Positions 49,113 to 61,472 of a stretch of DNA of 64,000 nt are shown in pieces. The translations under genes were made by a program, and so were the position numbers. The notes below the pieces were generated by a model. That model searched no databases and was not told the DNA's origin. It saw only the letters and a list, made by a program, of their open reading frames with translations. Positions within the stretch are counted from its first letter, which is position 1; the number at the start of each line of letters is the position of its first letter. Source of the DNA: Hysterium pulicare CBS 123377 (Eukaryota > Ascomycota > Dothideomycetes > Hysteriales > Hysteriaceae); the NCBI GenBank assembly GCA_000467715.1, contig AJFK01000780.1:1-64000 (forward strand), read 5' to 3'.

Positions 49113-51384
49113 TTATATAAAAGCACCTCCACCTCCAGCACCTCTACTCCCTCCCCCAGCACCACCCCCCTTCTCAAACTCCTTCTCGAAATCAGAGCCC
49201 TCAGTAGCCGGACTATCTTCATCTCTCCCACTCCTCCCCTGCCCCGGTCGTCTGGGCTCAAAAGCAAACGTAGGAAGATTACTCAGATTCGTCTCGCTCG
49301 GTATAGGAGCCAACCTCCCTCCTCCACTCCCGCTCCCACTCGCGGGACTGGAGAGAAAGGCCGGTGCGGGCGAAGTGCCTCGACTCGCCATCTGCCAGCT
49401 CTCCTCGCCGTCCGAGTTATCCGAGTACTCGGGCTGCGGGATGGAAAGAAGGTTCTGTGAATCGCCTTTTACGAGACCGAGACGCTCTTCTTCTGTGGCG
49501 CCGGGCGAGTGTCCGCTGTTTATGCTGTTTTTTCTACTACTCCTGGGCCGGATAAACGAGCTGGGACTTGCGCTTTCGGTGCCGTCGCCGCCTTGGGAGG
49601 AGGATCGGTTGCGGTGGAAGACGTTTTGGAATGAGAATTGGCGTTTTGCTGTGTGCGGCGGGGGTTTAGGTGGGTGGAGGGAGTTGGAGTCTCGGGATTT
49701 GGTGCCGTCGCCTCGATTGTCGACGCTCGCGGACCAGTGAATTGCTGTTTCGTGGGGTTTGTAGGCTGTGTCTTCGTCTAGGTGGGAAGAGCCGTCGACG
49801 TTTGCTCTTTGGAGGCCTGCTGGTAGGCCGTAGACGTGACTGCCTGCTCCGTCGGCGATGTCGGCGGATCGGGGTGGTGTTGAGTACTGGTTTTCAGTTG
49901 GGGATTGAAGGGAGTTGAGTCCGACGGGGGACATGGCTGAATGTGCTTTTCCTGATCTCCTTCTTGATCTTAGCCGCTGAAAGAATCCGGGATGTACATC
50001 GGATTCATTGTCGCTAGGATCTTCGTCTGCGTTAGGCATGTGGCTCATTCCTAGGGGAGGGTGTATAGTCTTGCGGCGTTGGATGCCACTTGGAGAGCGC
50101 CCTGGCTCGAGAATTGTTTTGCGCCTTCTTAGACCGTCCCATTCGACTTGCTCGTTTTCACCAATTGGTTCCATGCGCTCCTCTGCAAGTCTCCTGGCCT
50201 CCATGGCTTGTTTTTCTGTTCGTGCGACTGAAAGCGAGCGAAGGAGTGCGCCGCCTCCACGAATGGTGTCGGCTCTGGGCTCATATTCTGGCTCTTCCTG
50301 TTCGGCGACCGTGCGCACTTGGTCGAGATCGCCGGAGAAGACTGCAGCATCTGGGACGTCCTTTGCGGATTTAGAAAGTTGGAGAAGAACGACTCCGGCG
50401 CAGATTTGGAGAAAGCCCATTATAACGGTTGATATTGTCGCTGCAGTGCCTTTGAAGCCTTGAAAGAGTATGGCGGAGGTGACGATCGTGGAGGAAGTGA
50501 AGAAGACGTAGTAGGTTGGTGTGACTAGGGCTGCGTTGAAGAGGTTGAGGGCTTTCTAAAAAGACAACACTTTCAGCAACATCCTTGTGTAAGCTCACGA
50601 GTAGACTTACGTTTAGGTATATGATCTCTGTGAGCAGAGTGCTCACGACAAAGACGAGTACAATATATAGGAACCATTGGTTGAACTGCGGTTTCCCTCC
50701 AACTTGCGCAACAATGGCGGCACCAAGTCCCTGCGTAGCAACAACACTCAAGCCTCCGATCAAACTGCAAATACTGAGATAAACCATCATGGACTTCTTT
50801 CCGTACTTGGGTCCTAGCCAGAGGGCAATGACTACGCACCCGACAATTACAACTCCAGCATAAGTCAAAAATCCGGGGGCGAGGACGAGTTTCTTCATGT
50901 CTTGAATATCGGAAACGGCGGACTGTTCCGGAGCATTTATGACGATAACCACGGATCCAATGATGCAATTGAAGCATCCAACTTTCCCCACAAAGCTCAG
51001 ACGCTCTTTCAGGAAGATGGCGGACAGAATGGTAGTGACGACGACGGACAAGGCTCCTAATGGGGTAACCAATATGGCGTCCACGAATGCGTAGGCGACG
51101 AAGTTGCAGATCTCCCCAATTATCATCAAAGTCATGCCAGACCACCACCATGCGTTCTTGAGATAGCCGTAGCCCTCCCCTGCCTCCTCATTGTATTTGA
51201 CATTGGCCTTCAGCAGCCCCATCTTCTTCAGAACGAAGGATACTCCAATGAACAGGCCTGAGGATATGGCTAACACCAGACCCACGACCTTGTAGACCGG
51301 CGGTCTCGAGGCTTTAGCGTCTGCGCCGTCTAGTCGGGCATAGAGGTTGTGAGTAGACATCAGAATGTCAGCGGCGGTATCCAT
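49113..51384 (-). CDS. NIPA-family magnesium transporter
   Basis: Two exons, 51384..50611 and 50555..49113, are joined in phase 0 over a 55-base intron, giving 738 residues. The NIPA (DUF803) membrane domain spans about 30-330 with nine predicted helices. Typical blocks are VVGLVLAISSGLFIGVSFVLKK, WWWSGMTLMIIGEICNFVAYAF, TPLGALSVVVTTILSAIFLKE, GSVVIVINAPEQ and, after the splice, ALNLFNAALVTPTYYVFFT. The C-terminal 400 residues are a charged, Ser/Pro/Arg-rich cytosolic tail with many possible phosphosites (RRKTI, RRKTIHPP, RSRRRSGK), ending in a glycine-rich stretch. NIPA proteins move Mg2+ across plasma or endosomal membranes; transport specificity here is inferred. The opposite strand over the tail has a long open frame that is only a shadow. 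It is divergent from COG4. Confidence 0.93.
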
Positions 51385-52211
51385 GATGAAGGAGGGTTTA
51401 TCGTGAGGCTGTAGGAGCTGTCAACCGAAGTATGAATGCTATATCTTAGAAATGCTGACAGAGGCCCCAGGACAACCATACAGGCCAACGAAGGCCGACG
51501 GAGGTTGCGATTAACTTAACAAAAGTATCTTAACCGCGGGGGAGGCATGAGAAGCAATTCTTTTCAGGGCTTTCAGCTGAGAATGGGGCAGTGCGTGGTG
51601 GCGGACTAGGTATCTCGGTACAGTGTAGCTAGTTCGATAGGCGATTTAGTGTTTTGTTTTGGGATTGTATGACAAGCCGGAAGACTCGAAGCCCGTTCTT
51701 GATGGAACAGTCAATCGATAATGGGAGAAAAGGTCGCGATTTCGGCTTGGGAGAGCAATTGTTGGGAGGTTGCAGAGGCTGGTGTCTACGCTGTTGGTGA
51801 TTCGTGAATGTGGACTTCTGGTTGTGTTGTGGGGGAGGCGGAGCGTGCGTTGCGCAATACCAGCTCGAGTAAGAAACAGTTGCTGCGATATGGGTGTTCG
51901 GCGAGGGAAACAGTGTTTCGGGGGGCCTTGGTGGATAGTAAGATGGATAGTAAGAGAGACAAGTATCACTGGAGTCTGTAGGGTTTGGGCGTCTCGAGGG
52001 CGTTTCTGGTTTCTGCAGGCCAGCCATCGTCGCAACTCTGCCCCATTCGTTTCCCTGCCAGTGCCTGGACACCACGCAGGGGCCTCGCCTCTTGCGCGTC
52101 AGCCCAGCACTCGCTCCGTCGCCTGCCACGCTGATGCACCCACAAATCCGCATCACCTTTGCATCTGCGGCGGCAACTCTCCTCCACCCATCTTTTGCCC
52201 GCCGCGTTATC
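51385..52211. promoter_or_regulatory. Divergent spacer between the NIPA gene and COG4
   Basis: 827 bases carry both promoters and leaders. Open frames here (for example 51629-52234 minus) show no family and overlap the COG4 leader. No TATA box stands out. Confidence 0.5.
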
Positions 52212-54655
52212 ATGCCAGATTTCCAGAATAGCAACGGGCAAAGTCACCATGATATCTTCGCCGCCACCTCTGTGGCTGAGATTCAAGCTACCCTGGCACA
52301 GCTCAACCGACAGGAAGCATCTGTTACTTCCAGGCTGAATTCCCTTATAGCTTCGCAGAAGGATCTATCCCGCGAAATCGGCCGCCTCGACCTCCTCCGC
52401 GCGCACTTGGGCTCACAGGCCGTCAATACTCGAGCAATCAGCAATGGCATGCTCTCCGACGCCGCCTCCACCGCAAACCGCATCTCCAGTGCTGTAAAAA
52501 GCCTAGACCGAGAACAACTAAACGTAAAGGCAACATTGGAAGTGGTTGAACAGGTCGCCGAGTTGAAGGCATGTGTTCTAGGTGTGCATGGATCTATGGG
52601 AGCTCCTCAGGATTGGGAAACTGCTGCTGGATACCTCAGTCGAGCTGCCAAAATCCCTTCAGAAGTCGTCAATGGCAGTTTTGCAGAAGAAATCGTGCCA
52701 ACTGCTGAAGTCCATGATCCACCGCGGGTAACACTAGATGCGGCAGCCGAATCTTTATGTGGCCTGTTCTTGCGTGAATTCGAGAAAGCGGCAAAGGATG
52801 GGGACGGATCTAGGGTGACCAGATTCTTCAAACTGTTTCCCTTAATCGGAAGAACAGACGTAGGGCTTGATGCATATGGACGTTATGTGTGTCAGGGAGT
52901 AGCCTCGAGAGCACGAACAAACCTCAACTCCGCCCAAACTGCCCAAGGGAAAGAGGGCTTCTTCTATGCTAAAACCCTCACAAAGCTGTTTGAGCATATC
53001 GCTCAGATCGTAGACGGTCACGAGCCTTTAGTTGAACGTCATTATGGCACTGGAATGATGGCTAAGGTGATTGAGCGCCTGCAGGTTGAAGCTGACATTC
53101 AGGGCGGAATTGTCCTGGAAACCTGGCATGACGAACGAATGATCGATCGAAAATTGACTGATATAAAATCATATGCATTTTCTTTTCTAGTCCAAAGCTT
53201 TTTGCCTATGCAGAAACCCAGCACTGGGATCCCGCGGTCGAACTCACCAGCGAACCCCGGAGGTCGCTCAAGTGAGGATGAAGGCGTCAATATGAAGGAA
53301 GTTGATGGTTTGCTTGGAGAGAGTGCCCTGATGCTAGGTCGATGGGCACTATATTCTCGATTCATCTCGTCAAAATGCACTGTAAGTTGCTGTCCAAGGA
53401 CTGCGGAGGAGAAAGCTTACGGTCAAAGCCACCTGAATCAGATGCCACTCCAGGAGCGGATCCTGTGTTGACAATGCCTCAGTTTTTAACAAACAGTAAC
53501 CTCTACAAGAAAGTCTCTACGCACCTCGTTGAACCATTCAACATTATGACTACGTTCTTCTTCCGGCGGTCAGTAGAAAAGGCATTTCAATTAGACGAAT
53601 CGCCTTCAGATCTAAACCTAAACCCAAACAAACCCTTGGGTGCAAACCCTCCGTTCATCACCTCAGCTGTTGACGATGTGATGTATATCGTCAATCAGGT
53701 CTTGCAAAGATCTTTAGCAACCTCACAACGGGCAGTCGTTGCTAGCGTTGTGCCTACTGTTGGGCGCGTGCTTGGGTCTGACTTCGTTGGAATGATCCAA
53801 AGGAAGATGCGAGACGAGAGTTATCCCAAACCCGTCATACAGGGTGGACTACCTCCGGAAGATAAAGTGATAGCCTTCCTTGTGCTAATCAACAATCTTG
53901 ACATTGCAACCGATTACATCAAGAGAATTACCGAGGCGCAAGTTGGTAGTAAATCCGGACCATCCAACGAGAGCACCAGTGCTGCTCCTCCAAACCCGCT
54001 TCAGGATCTCTTCCCGTTCGGTCACGATGCCACCTTTGTCGAAAACACATTGAGGGGAATGGAGCACTCATTTTCGTCAAAGACAGGCGAACTCCTCAAC
54101 GACAGCATTCAAGTCACATTTCAACAAGTTCTTAGGCCCCGCATCCGCCCCATCCTTGCCGAAGCCTTCCGCGACATTGACTACGCGCCCTTGGAAGACG
54201 GCAATGCGGCCATGAACGACGAAGAATCTCCCGATGGCGATGATGGGGACCTCGTCAAGTCTCGCTTTGATCGCGGTTGGGGTGCTCTTACGCGTCCAAT
54301 CAAACGTATACTCACGCCTGCAAACTTTGATCGCCTACTTTCTTTCGCATTGATATACCTCGCCGGTGCCCTCGAAAAGCGCATCAGGAGTTACTATGGC
54401 CGTGTGAATGAACTTGGCGCAGTAAGGCTTGAGCGGGATATTGCAGGCATCATCAGTGCGGCTGTTGCAGGAGGAAAGTATGGGCTGAGAGATGCGTTTG
54501 TCAAATGCACGCAGATGACGCTGATAATGAATATGGAGGAGGACGAATGGGATGAGGTTGCTAATGAGGAGCCTGGCAAGGAAAGCGGGATTCCTTGGGT
54601 GCTTGATCAAGAGGAGAGGAGGAGGGTTCGAGCTATAGTTAAGGACAAAGCTTGA
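52212..54655 (+). CDS. COG4: Conserved oligomeric Golgi complex subunit 4
   Basis: Two exons, 52212..53381 and 53429..54655 (intron 47 bases), give 798 residues. The ATG at 52212 (MPDFQNSNGQSHHD) is preferred over upstream in-frame ATGs as it directly precedes the family coiled coil (residues 20-70, VAEIQATLAQLNRQEASVTSR). The COG4 domain includes ESLCGLFLREFEKAAKDGDG, RFFKLFPLIGRTDVGLDAYGRYV, LTKLFEHIAQIVDGHEPLVERHYG and, after the splice, NIMTTFFFRRSVEKAFQLDE. It is a lobe A subunit of the COG tether, which acts in retrograde intra-Golgi traffic and contacts SNAREs. The splice KCT|PPESDATPG keeps the family reading frame; an unspliced read would stop soon after. Confidence 0.95.
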
Positions 54656-55132
54656 GTATGGGTTAGCTTTGCGAAGAGCATTGCTCTAGTCAACATATTC
54701 CTCATATATTAATTGGAAAGCTGGCGGCTATGTTAATGCTCGCCACGTGTCCTCTTTTGGACACCTTTGTTGTTTATCATCAGCATTGAAGGCCATTCTA
54801 CACTTCAAGAGTAGTTTTGTAGGCTTTGGATTCTATTGCAAGTCAGCAATTTACATTACTAACATATAGGAGACCCGCAATGTAGCCACGACGTTATGTT
54901 CTGGGTAATGCCAAGGTCAATCTAGATCCGTGCCACCCAGAAGCAAACCTAAGGCATGAGGTACGAGCCGACTTGGCGCACCCCTGGCTAAACGACACCT
55001 GTCCAGCTATGATCACTTTCTATCGGAGTATTGAGGCCGTCCTTTTGGGTCTTTTTGCATATTGTTATACTATTCTGCTTCAGTCTCTCGTTTTGATCAT
55101 CTATTTCAGATGTTTTGCTCAGATCTGACGCC
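54656..55132 (+). other. Intergenic region (477 bases) before the GH125 gene
   Basis: COG4 3' untranslated region, then the promoter and T-rich leader of the mannosidase gene. Nothing else is recognised. Confidence 0.5.
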
Positions 55133-56704
55133 ATGTTGCGAGGTATCGTCGCTTGGTGGGCTCTCTTGCCGCTAGCAGGGGCCCAGTGCCCGTTTTACTC
55201 TGACTACTCTTGGTATATCCACCCACCTTTCTCGGAAGGAAGATGGAATCTTTCATATCAGCGCCCAATCGAATCATGTCGGACCTTCACTTCTCCAGAG
55301 GTGGAAGCCACCATCGCTCGTATGAAAAAGGTTATCGTGGATCCAGATCTCTATCGGCTGTTCGAGAACACATGGCCGAATACGCTGGATACCACGATAG
55401 GATGGAAAGGCCTTGCAAATGGAACCGATGAGGAGTTGACTTTTGTTGTCACCGGTGATATCACTGCTATGTGGCTACGTGATTCGGCAAATCAACTGCA
55501 ATCCTATATTTCTTTACTGAAGGCCAATTCAAGCCATAATTCCCTAGCAAGTTTATTCAGAGGAGCCATAAATCTACAGGCCCGCTACATTCTAGAGGCA
55601 CCATACTGCAATGCCTTCCAAGCCCCGTCGGAATCCGAGATCCCACAGAAGAGTGAGGTGAATAGCGACCGCATCACTCCTTATTTCAACTGGTTCAAGG
55701 TCTTCTCGTGTAATTGGGAACTCGACTCTCTTGCGTCATTCTTGCAGCTCTCCATGGATTATGTCACCGCAACAGGGGACTATGCGTTCTTTGGAAAGTA
55801 TAGCTGGATTGAGGCGGTGGAGTTGATCATGGAGTCTACTAAGGACATGATGACTCCGACTTACAATGCCAGCGGAACATGGCTTCACGCTCCCTACAGC
55901 TACTGTGCGCCATACGGAGGAACCCCCATCAACGAATGCAATGGAAGCCCCGTCAAAGGTGGTACGGGCATGATACGCTCGTTCCACCGCCCATCCGACG
56001 ATGCATGCATCTACCAGTTCCTCATCCCGTCAAACATGATGTTCAGTCGCTTCCTAAACACCTCGGCAGAAATCATGCAAAAAGTCAACCCAGGAAATGA
56101 CACCGCTGAACGGATGCGTCAAATGGCCACCAACATTCGAAAAGGCATTGAAAAATATGCCATTGTCCGAGATCCAGACTACGGCAACGTCTACGCTTAT
56201 GAAGTTGACGGGTACGGAAGCACGAATATGATGGATGATCCAAACATTCCATCTCTTCTCTCTGCTCCCTTCTTTGGATATGTCGACTTGAAAGACCCCG
56301 TGTACCAAAACACGCGGAAGAAGATTCTAAGCCGCGATAATCCGTACTATACTTGGGGTCCAGTCATCAGCACTGTTGGATCCCCGCATACGCTACCAGG
56401 AAGAGGGTGGCCTATGGCGAGTATCATGACGATATTGACGAGTGAAGATGACGACGAGATCGTGGAGCAGTTACAATATCTCATCAGTAGCACCGCGGGA
56501 TTTGGGTTGATGCATGAGAGTATTAGTTCGCATCATGAAAACATATGGTCAAGGCAATGGCGAGTACCCTTCCTATTCCAACCGTAGATCTACCATTGCT
56601 AACGAACATGTTTTAGGTTTGCTTGGGCAAACGGTTTATTCGGACAAGCGATTCTGGAGTTGGAGAAAAGAAAACCGCATATTTTGAAAATGGGATTCCA
56701 ATGA
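55133..56704 (+). CDS. GH125 exo-alpha-1,6-mannosidase (Mug157-like), secreted
   Basis: Two exons, 55133..56559 and 56617..56704, give 504 residues. A signal peptide is clear ([17 protein letters not shown], then QCPF). GH125 blocks are present: [84 protein letters not shown], and [31 protein letters not shown], where the MHES glutamate is the family's conserved catalytic-type residue. The family trims alpha-1,6-mannose from N-glycans or wall mannan. The 57-base intron begins GCGAGT, not GT; the join RQ-W-FAWANG matches the family, no GT donor keeps the frame, and a branch site GCTAACG and acceptor TTTTAG are present. Several N-glycosylation sequons are visible. Confidence 0.93.
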
Positions 56705-58212
56705 GGGGGTTTCTTTTTGCATAGGCATTTTGCATTCAGAACGGAGTTATGGAAAGGTACCATCTTTGGAGTATACTGCTAGACCTATTGCTAGTCCAAA
56801 AGACACCAACGTTTAGAGTCAACTGAAAAGCCATATTGAGTTCCATATCGGGCGCTCAAATATTTGTTTGCTCAATCGAGGCAATGCATTTCGTGCAACT
56901 GCAAATTGTGGATCAATCGTAAGATTTCCCGACGGAGGATGACCGAAATCATTCTATCTGAAACTTTACAGCAAACGTTCGCATGGGCCTTCTGTTGCAC
57001 GCCAGAAGCTTTCTGAGACACTTGCGCTCTCTCAGCATGGCGCTAGAGGATACAGTCGCGTGGGGCGATGAACACCTCAGGGTCCAACAAGTTCATGACC
57101 AACATGTGGACTCTTCGGATACATCGCAACGAACACATGTTCAAAAGTCTCAAGGCGCGCGGTTAGCTATCACCAACATATATACCTGAAGACGCCACGG
57201 TTTTTCGAGATGCACTCCTGAGGCACGGGTTCCTACGATCCATGGACTAGACCGCCGCGCGGCGTGCGGTCCGTCTTGCAGCTCTGGCTCAACTTTAGTT
57301 TCCTTCCTCAACGGTCTCTTTTTGGGGCCAGAAAAAGCTTTTTGATCCTTCTTGAAGATGCGGTTCATCTTTCGGTTTCACTTGTGCTTCTATCGAGCCT
57401 GAAATTGATGAGCGACGAGTCCGACGGTTTCGTCTTGAATCGCGAGATCTTCATCGAGGGACACACATTCATCTATGGGTCACATCACATCACACGGAAT
57501 CATGCTGCACAAAGAGAAACAAATAACTGACAGCAGATATAGCACTAAATATATCAATGTGTTCTCTGCCTGTTGGTAACACGCGGCGGGAACGCAAGGC
57601 TGAGCTCTGTGACCGGGGAATTTTTTGTGGCACGGGAGCGGCAATGCAGGGCGCGTTTGATCTGATACCCCTTGATATTCTTTGTACGAAAATTGCAGAA
57701 CTGAACTAACAACACCCCCAGAAGGCTCGCTGAGCACTGCAGTCTTTACAGCCATGTGCATCCTACTCAGCCCCAACAGCCCTCTCGACTTTCCCTTACT
57801 GGGTACGTGAGACGACCAGAACCTCACACCTAGGCCCGGAACTAACACCAGAACATTTACTGCCTCTGTCAAGATGCCCCCTTCGGGGCTGAACTCAATC
57901 GTAGGTAGTATACCCTGGTGTAGTGCTGTGCCGGACGCAGGCACAGAGTCCTCCACAAATACCGAGCACTTTCAGCTTTGCCATCCGCCTTCATGCTTTT
58001 GATTGTTTATTGCGCGTTCAGCTCTATCTAGGACCGATATAGTCGTCTTTCGTTCCCATATTTCAATATCACTGTTCATTCCTATTCATGCGCCATAGCA
58101 CCTACTTGGACCCTCGTTTCTATCAAAATCCTCCTGATACATCTTTCTCTGGGTCTGGCTGGGAGACTCAAAGATCTACGTGTTTTTCGCTCGTACGTCT
58201 TTTGTTCTGATA
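56705..58212. other. Intergenic region (1.5 kb)
   Basis: It lies between the mannosidase and the DUF7029/DUF7223 gene. Small frames at 57150-57368 and 57480-57956 (minus) lack any family signal. The right end is the promoter and C/T-rich leader of the next gene. Confidence 0.45.
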
Positions 58213-60362
58213 ATGACTCAATTAAACCTTCGCTCGGCCTTCCTTCTTCTCTTGTTAGGGTGTTCGGAAGGGGTCCTTTCTACAGCATCGCCTTGGGAAT
58301 CAATACCATATGCACCAAGCCGAGTGTTGAAGGCAGCTTCCAGGCGGTCCGATCTTTTGAGGCGGGACTCGAAGATACGTAGAACGTTTTCTGCCGATCT
58401 GGGGTATGCTGAATGTAAGGTTACCTATCTATATCTAGGACGTGGGCTAATCGTTTGTTCAGCGGAGAATGACCACCTGACTGGCTCTGTATTTGCCTCA
58501 AGCGTTCGAGTAGATTCTGAGATCCCCATTCTCGTTCTGGAAGATATCGAGCACCATCTAAGCGACGTCCAATGCACAGACTCAAGTATCAAATTGAGCT
58601 TTGAGACCGAGTCTGCTGCTTCAGATACCAGATATGCGTGCCATCATGAGAAGGGCGCATATGTGATTACTTCGCATGAAGGATGTAATACGGAGGGTGA
58701 GCGAAATGTTTACAAGTAGGCTCATTCTGTCCTCAACTAGAGTTCTAAAGTTTTCGTTTCCTAAGCTAATATCCTCCAGAATCAGCGATGTCAAAAAATC
58801 TCACGATGGGGCATCCTTGGAGATGATGGCTGTTCAAACTTCTTGGAAAGACTCGTTCAACCACTTTGATATTAGGTTTGGCTATATAACGGAGCCTTAC
58901 TTGTTTCGCCGTCATATCAGCAATATCGAGAGGCGGCAAAATGCCACGGTTGCTGCAGCTAATGTGACTTCAACTATCTCGGGCACCGGTGCCGCGACAA
59001 TTACAGCACCTCCTTCAATTACCGTCCCTACCTCCGTTGCATCTAGCGTCACTTCAGCATCTTTCAATCTCGCATTTTCTACGGCTAACTCCACATTTTC
59101 ACTTCCTGTCGTCCCTCAGCAACTGTCAAATATTCCCCTTACAGTCGGTTGCAAGCTTTGCACTACATCCGGATACATGCTTCTAACTGAAGGCGCCTTT
59201 GATATCGATCTTAACCCACTCGAAAACCTCAATATCGGCGACTTAACGCAGCTCAGCAACCTCGACAATGCCTTCCAATTGATCAAGAGTGGTTTCGTTG
59301 AACTTCAAGCGAATTCCGTAGCCGCGCATATTGAACTCCGGTCTCAGCCAGCTCAATCCAGTTCGTTCAGCTTCGATCTATTTGAACTACCTGTTATAGG
59401 TTTTGCAGTAAGCTAGACATCTCTTTCAAGCCAATACATTACTGACTCTCCCAAAGATCCCTGGTATCGGACAAGCCGGCGTAGCCTTCAATGCCACAGT
59501 CACAGCCTCCTATTCCGTAAATGGCGCCATCGATTTCACTTACGGCTTCGAGCTTCAGGTTCCTACAGGTTCTCGAGCCCGCCTAGACTTCGGCGACTTC
59601 TCAAACTCCTCCGTGGTTGGCTTCGACGGCACAACATTAAAAACCCTCCCCTTCAGCGCCAACGTCTCCGACATAACCCTAGGCGTCACAGCCGCCTTCC
59701 GCCCCAACATCCCCATCGGCTTTTCCTTCTTCGATGGCAAACTCACCGCCGAAGCTGGTCTATTCCTCGACTTACCCACGCTTTCCGCAACATTCTCCAC
59801 AGAGTCCGGCACAGATGCCAACTGTCAACCCCTGAACTCCACAAACTCAACCGCCATATCAAACAGCACCTTCCTCCCAAACACCGCCCTAAACAGCCTC
59901 ATAAGCGATCTAGGCCCCCTCATCCTCATCGACGCCTCAATCGGCCTCGACATGGGCATCAACGCCCAATTCGCCGCCGGGAAAATCCTCCCACCGCTCC
60001 AAACAGCCGCGACAATCTTCAACACCTCCTTCGCGCTACCCACAGCTTGCATAGCCCCATCGTCGGGATTCAAGCCCGCGACTGCGGTGCTGGCTGAGAT
60101 GACAAGTAGCTATATTGCGAGCGTGAGTAGCGTTAGTAGTGCGTCGGCGGCGAGTGCCAGTGCGGCTAGTGTGGCATTGGCGGCTAGTGTGAGTGCGGCG
60201 AATGCGGCGGCTACGGCTAGTCGGGCGGGGAAAGCGAATGGGAATGCTACGGCGAGTAATACGGCGAGTGTGGGGTTGGTGCCAGGTGCGAAGTTGAGGT
60301 GGGAGTGGCAGGTTGCTTTGGTGGCTTTGGCGGGGGTTGCGGGGGGAATGGTTATGTTGTAG
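58213..60362 (+). CDS. Secreted, probably GPI-anchored DUF7029/DUF7223 protein
   Basis: Four exons are proposed: 58213..58414, 58463..58715, 58780..59407 and 59457..60362, giving 662 residues. A signal peptide starts MTQLNLRSAFLLLLLGC. The N-terminal part (about 60-200) has the DUF7029 pattern: IPILVLEDIEHHLSDVQC, then ITSHEGCNTEGERNVY and a Trp-Lys-Asp (TSWKDSF) block. The central and C-terminal part (about 285-560) fits DUF7223, with LTVGCKLCTTSGYMLLTEGAFDID, GIGQAGVAFNATVTASYSV and PNIPIGFSFFDGKLTAEAGLFLDLPTLS. An Ala/Ser-rich stalk precedes a hydrophobic C-terminus (VALVALAGVAGGMVML), as in GPI-anchored proteins. Many NxS/T sequons occur. The first intron (58415..58462, 48 bases) is itself open in frame, so its removal is likely but not certain. 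It is a fungal cell-surface protein of unknown role. Confidence 0.75.
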
Positions 60363-60540
60363 GATATATGTTGAGGTTATGGAGGGATGCGCGGCGTTGT
60401 TCTCTTTCTTTGGCGTTTTGGAGGAAGTTTAAAAGTGGCTTTTGAACATGATTTGATTATGATATCCTGGAATGAGATTCTAGGAGCGGAAAAGCGGTGG
60501 GTGGTTCTTAGTCATGATCTCTTTCTTAGATTTCTTTTTC

Positions 60541-60550
60541 TATATATATA
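60541..60550 (+). promoter_or_regulatory. TATA box of array unit 0 (weakest)
   Basis: TATATATATACCCCAATC, then a CTTTTCTTTC tract and an ATG at 60593 opening a 35-codon frame. It lies 180 bases after the DUF7029 gene stop, so it may instead be part of that gene's 3' region. Its place in the array rests on the 473-base spacing to the next box and the shared ATGAGCGTCA block. Confidence 0.4.
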
Positions 60551-60976
60551 CCCCAATCTACTTTTCTTTCTGAATTTCTTCCTCTTTACTCAATGCCAAC
60601 ACCGAGCCTCCCCCTCCAAAACCTCACAACGGCTAGCTCCATAATTGTTCCTTCGCTGTCAACATTGAGATACACAGTTTCGATGGGAACCAAAATCGCA
60701 TAACATCGCCAAAGCATGACTTTGCTTTGAGTTGTGGAAGAAAATCACAAAGGTGTTGATACCAAGATCATAGAAGGTAGTGTGGGAAGGAGCCGTATCT
60801 ATGAGCGTCAGGTACTTTATCAGGAGGCTTTTGCTGATCTCCATTGCAGCGTTAGGATACTCTGCATAACCAATGAGTTGTGGTGATGGTGAGCAGCTTG
60901 AGACCATTTCAAAAGCGAGACTAAGTCGAAGGGATATCCAAGTCCCGGAGTTAGTTGCCAGAAAGGAAAATTGTAT

Positions 60977-61023
60977 CACATGACGTTCTCTAAGCCGGCT
61001 CTTCTCCTCTGCGTCTATATAAA
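60977..61023 (+). promoter_or_regulatory. Array unit 1 promoter: CACATGA box and TATATAAA
   Basis: CACATGA at 60977-60983 and TATATAAA at 61016-61023, with 33 bases from box end to TATA start. A CT-rich tract follows and an ATG at 61111 opens a 15-codon frame. Confidence 0.6.
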
Positions 61024-61268
61024 CACCACTTCTGTTCTTCTCGGAACGCTTCTTCTTCCTTACATATTCCATACTGCGGGCCTCGTTGCTATCAAAAGGG
61101 AACGCTGAACATGTATATGAGCATTTGGTCGCGTTCGGCCGTAATAGGCCTTTCGTAACATTCGATGGCTTGCTTTGTGGCCGTAGACTGCGAGAGGATC
61201 AAGTGATCAGCGTGTTTGGGGAGGGTTTGGGGGGATGTTCGTTAGCTGTGATACTGGAGAGGACCTAG

Positions 61269-61286
61269 TGATGATGAGCGTCATCA
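61269..61286. repeat. Inverted repeat of array unit 1
   Basis: TGATGATGAGCGTCATCA: TGATGA and TCATCA arms with a 3-base spacer (61272-61286) or a 6-base spacer (61269-61286), 179 bases before the next TATA. Confidence 0.65.
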
Positions 61287-61464
61287 GTTAGCAGGATCGG
61301 CTCATCATTGTGAAGAGTGAGATACTTTGGTGAAGGTCTGTGGCTTTGGGTCGTTCTGTCCTCATTGGAAAGTGTCCAGTTGCACGATATTCGTCGGGGG
61401 AGATGGCGGTGAGTCCCGCTTGCTTACTACTCCCTTTCCTGCTCTTTTTCTCTAGATGCTCGTC

Positions 61465-61472
61465 TATATAAA
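61465..61472 (+). promoter_or_regulatory. Array unit 2 TATA box
   Basis: TATATAAACCCCTTC is followed by a CTTCTCTTTTCCCC tract; the first ATG at 61544 opens 12 codons. No CACATGA box is seen upstream. Confidence 0.55.

Noticed and set aside
48850-49740. 296-codon plus-strand open frame
   Set aside because: It lies opposite the coding tail of the NIPA transporter, has no domain, and reflects the low-complexity composition of the real minus-strand exon.
57150-57956. Two minus-strand frames (72 and 158 codons) in the spacer before the DUF7029 gene
   Set aside because: No domain, no convincing promoter or splice sites; kept as unassigned intergenic DNA.
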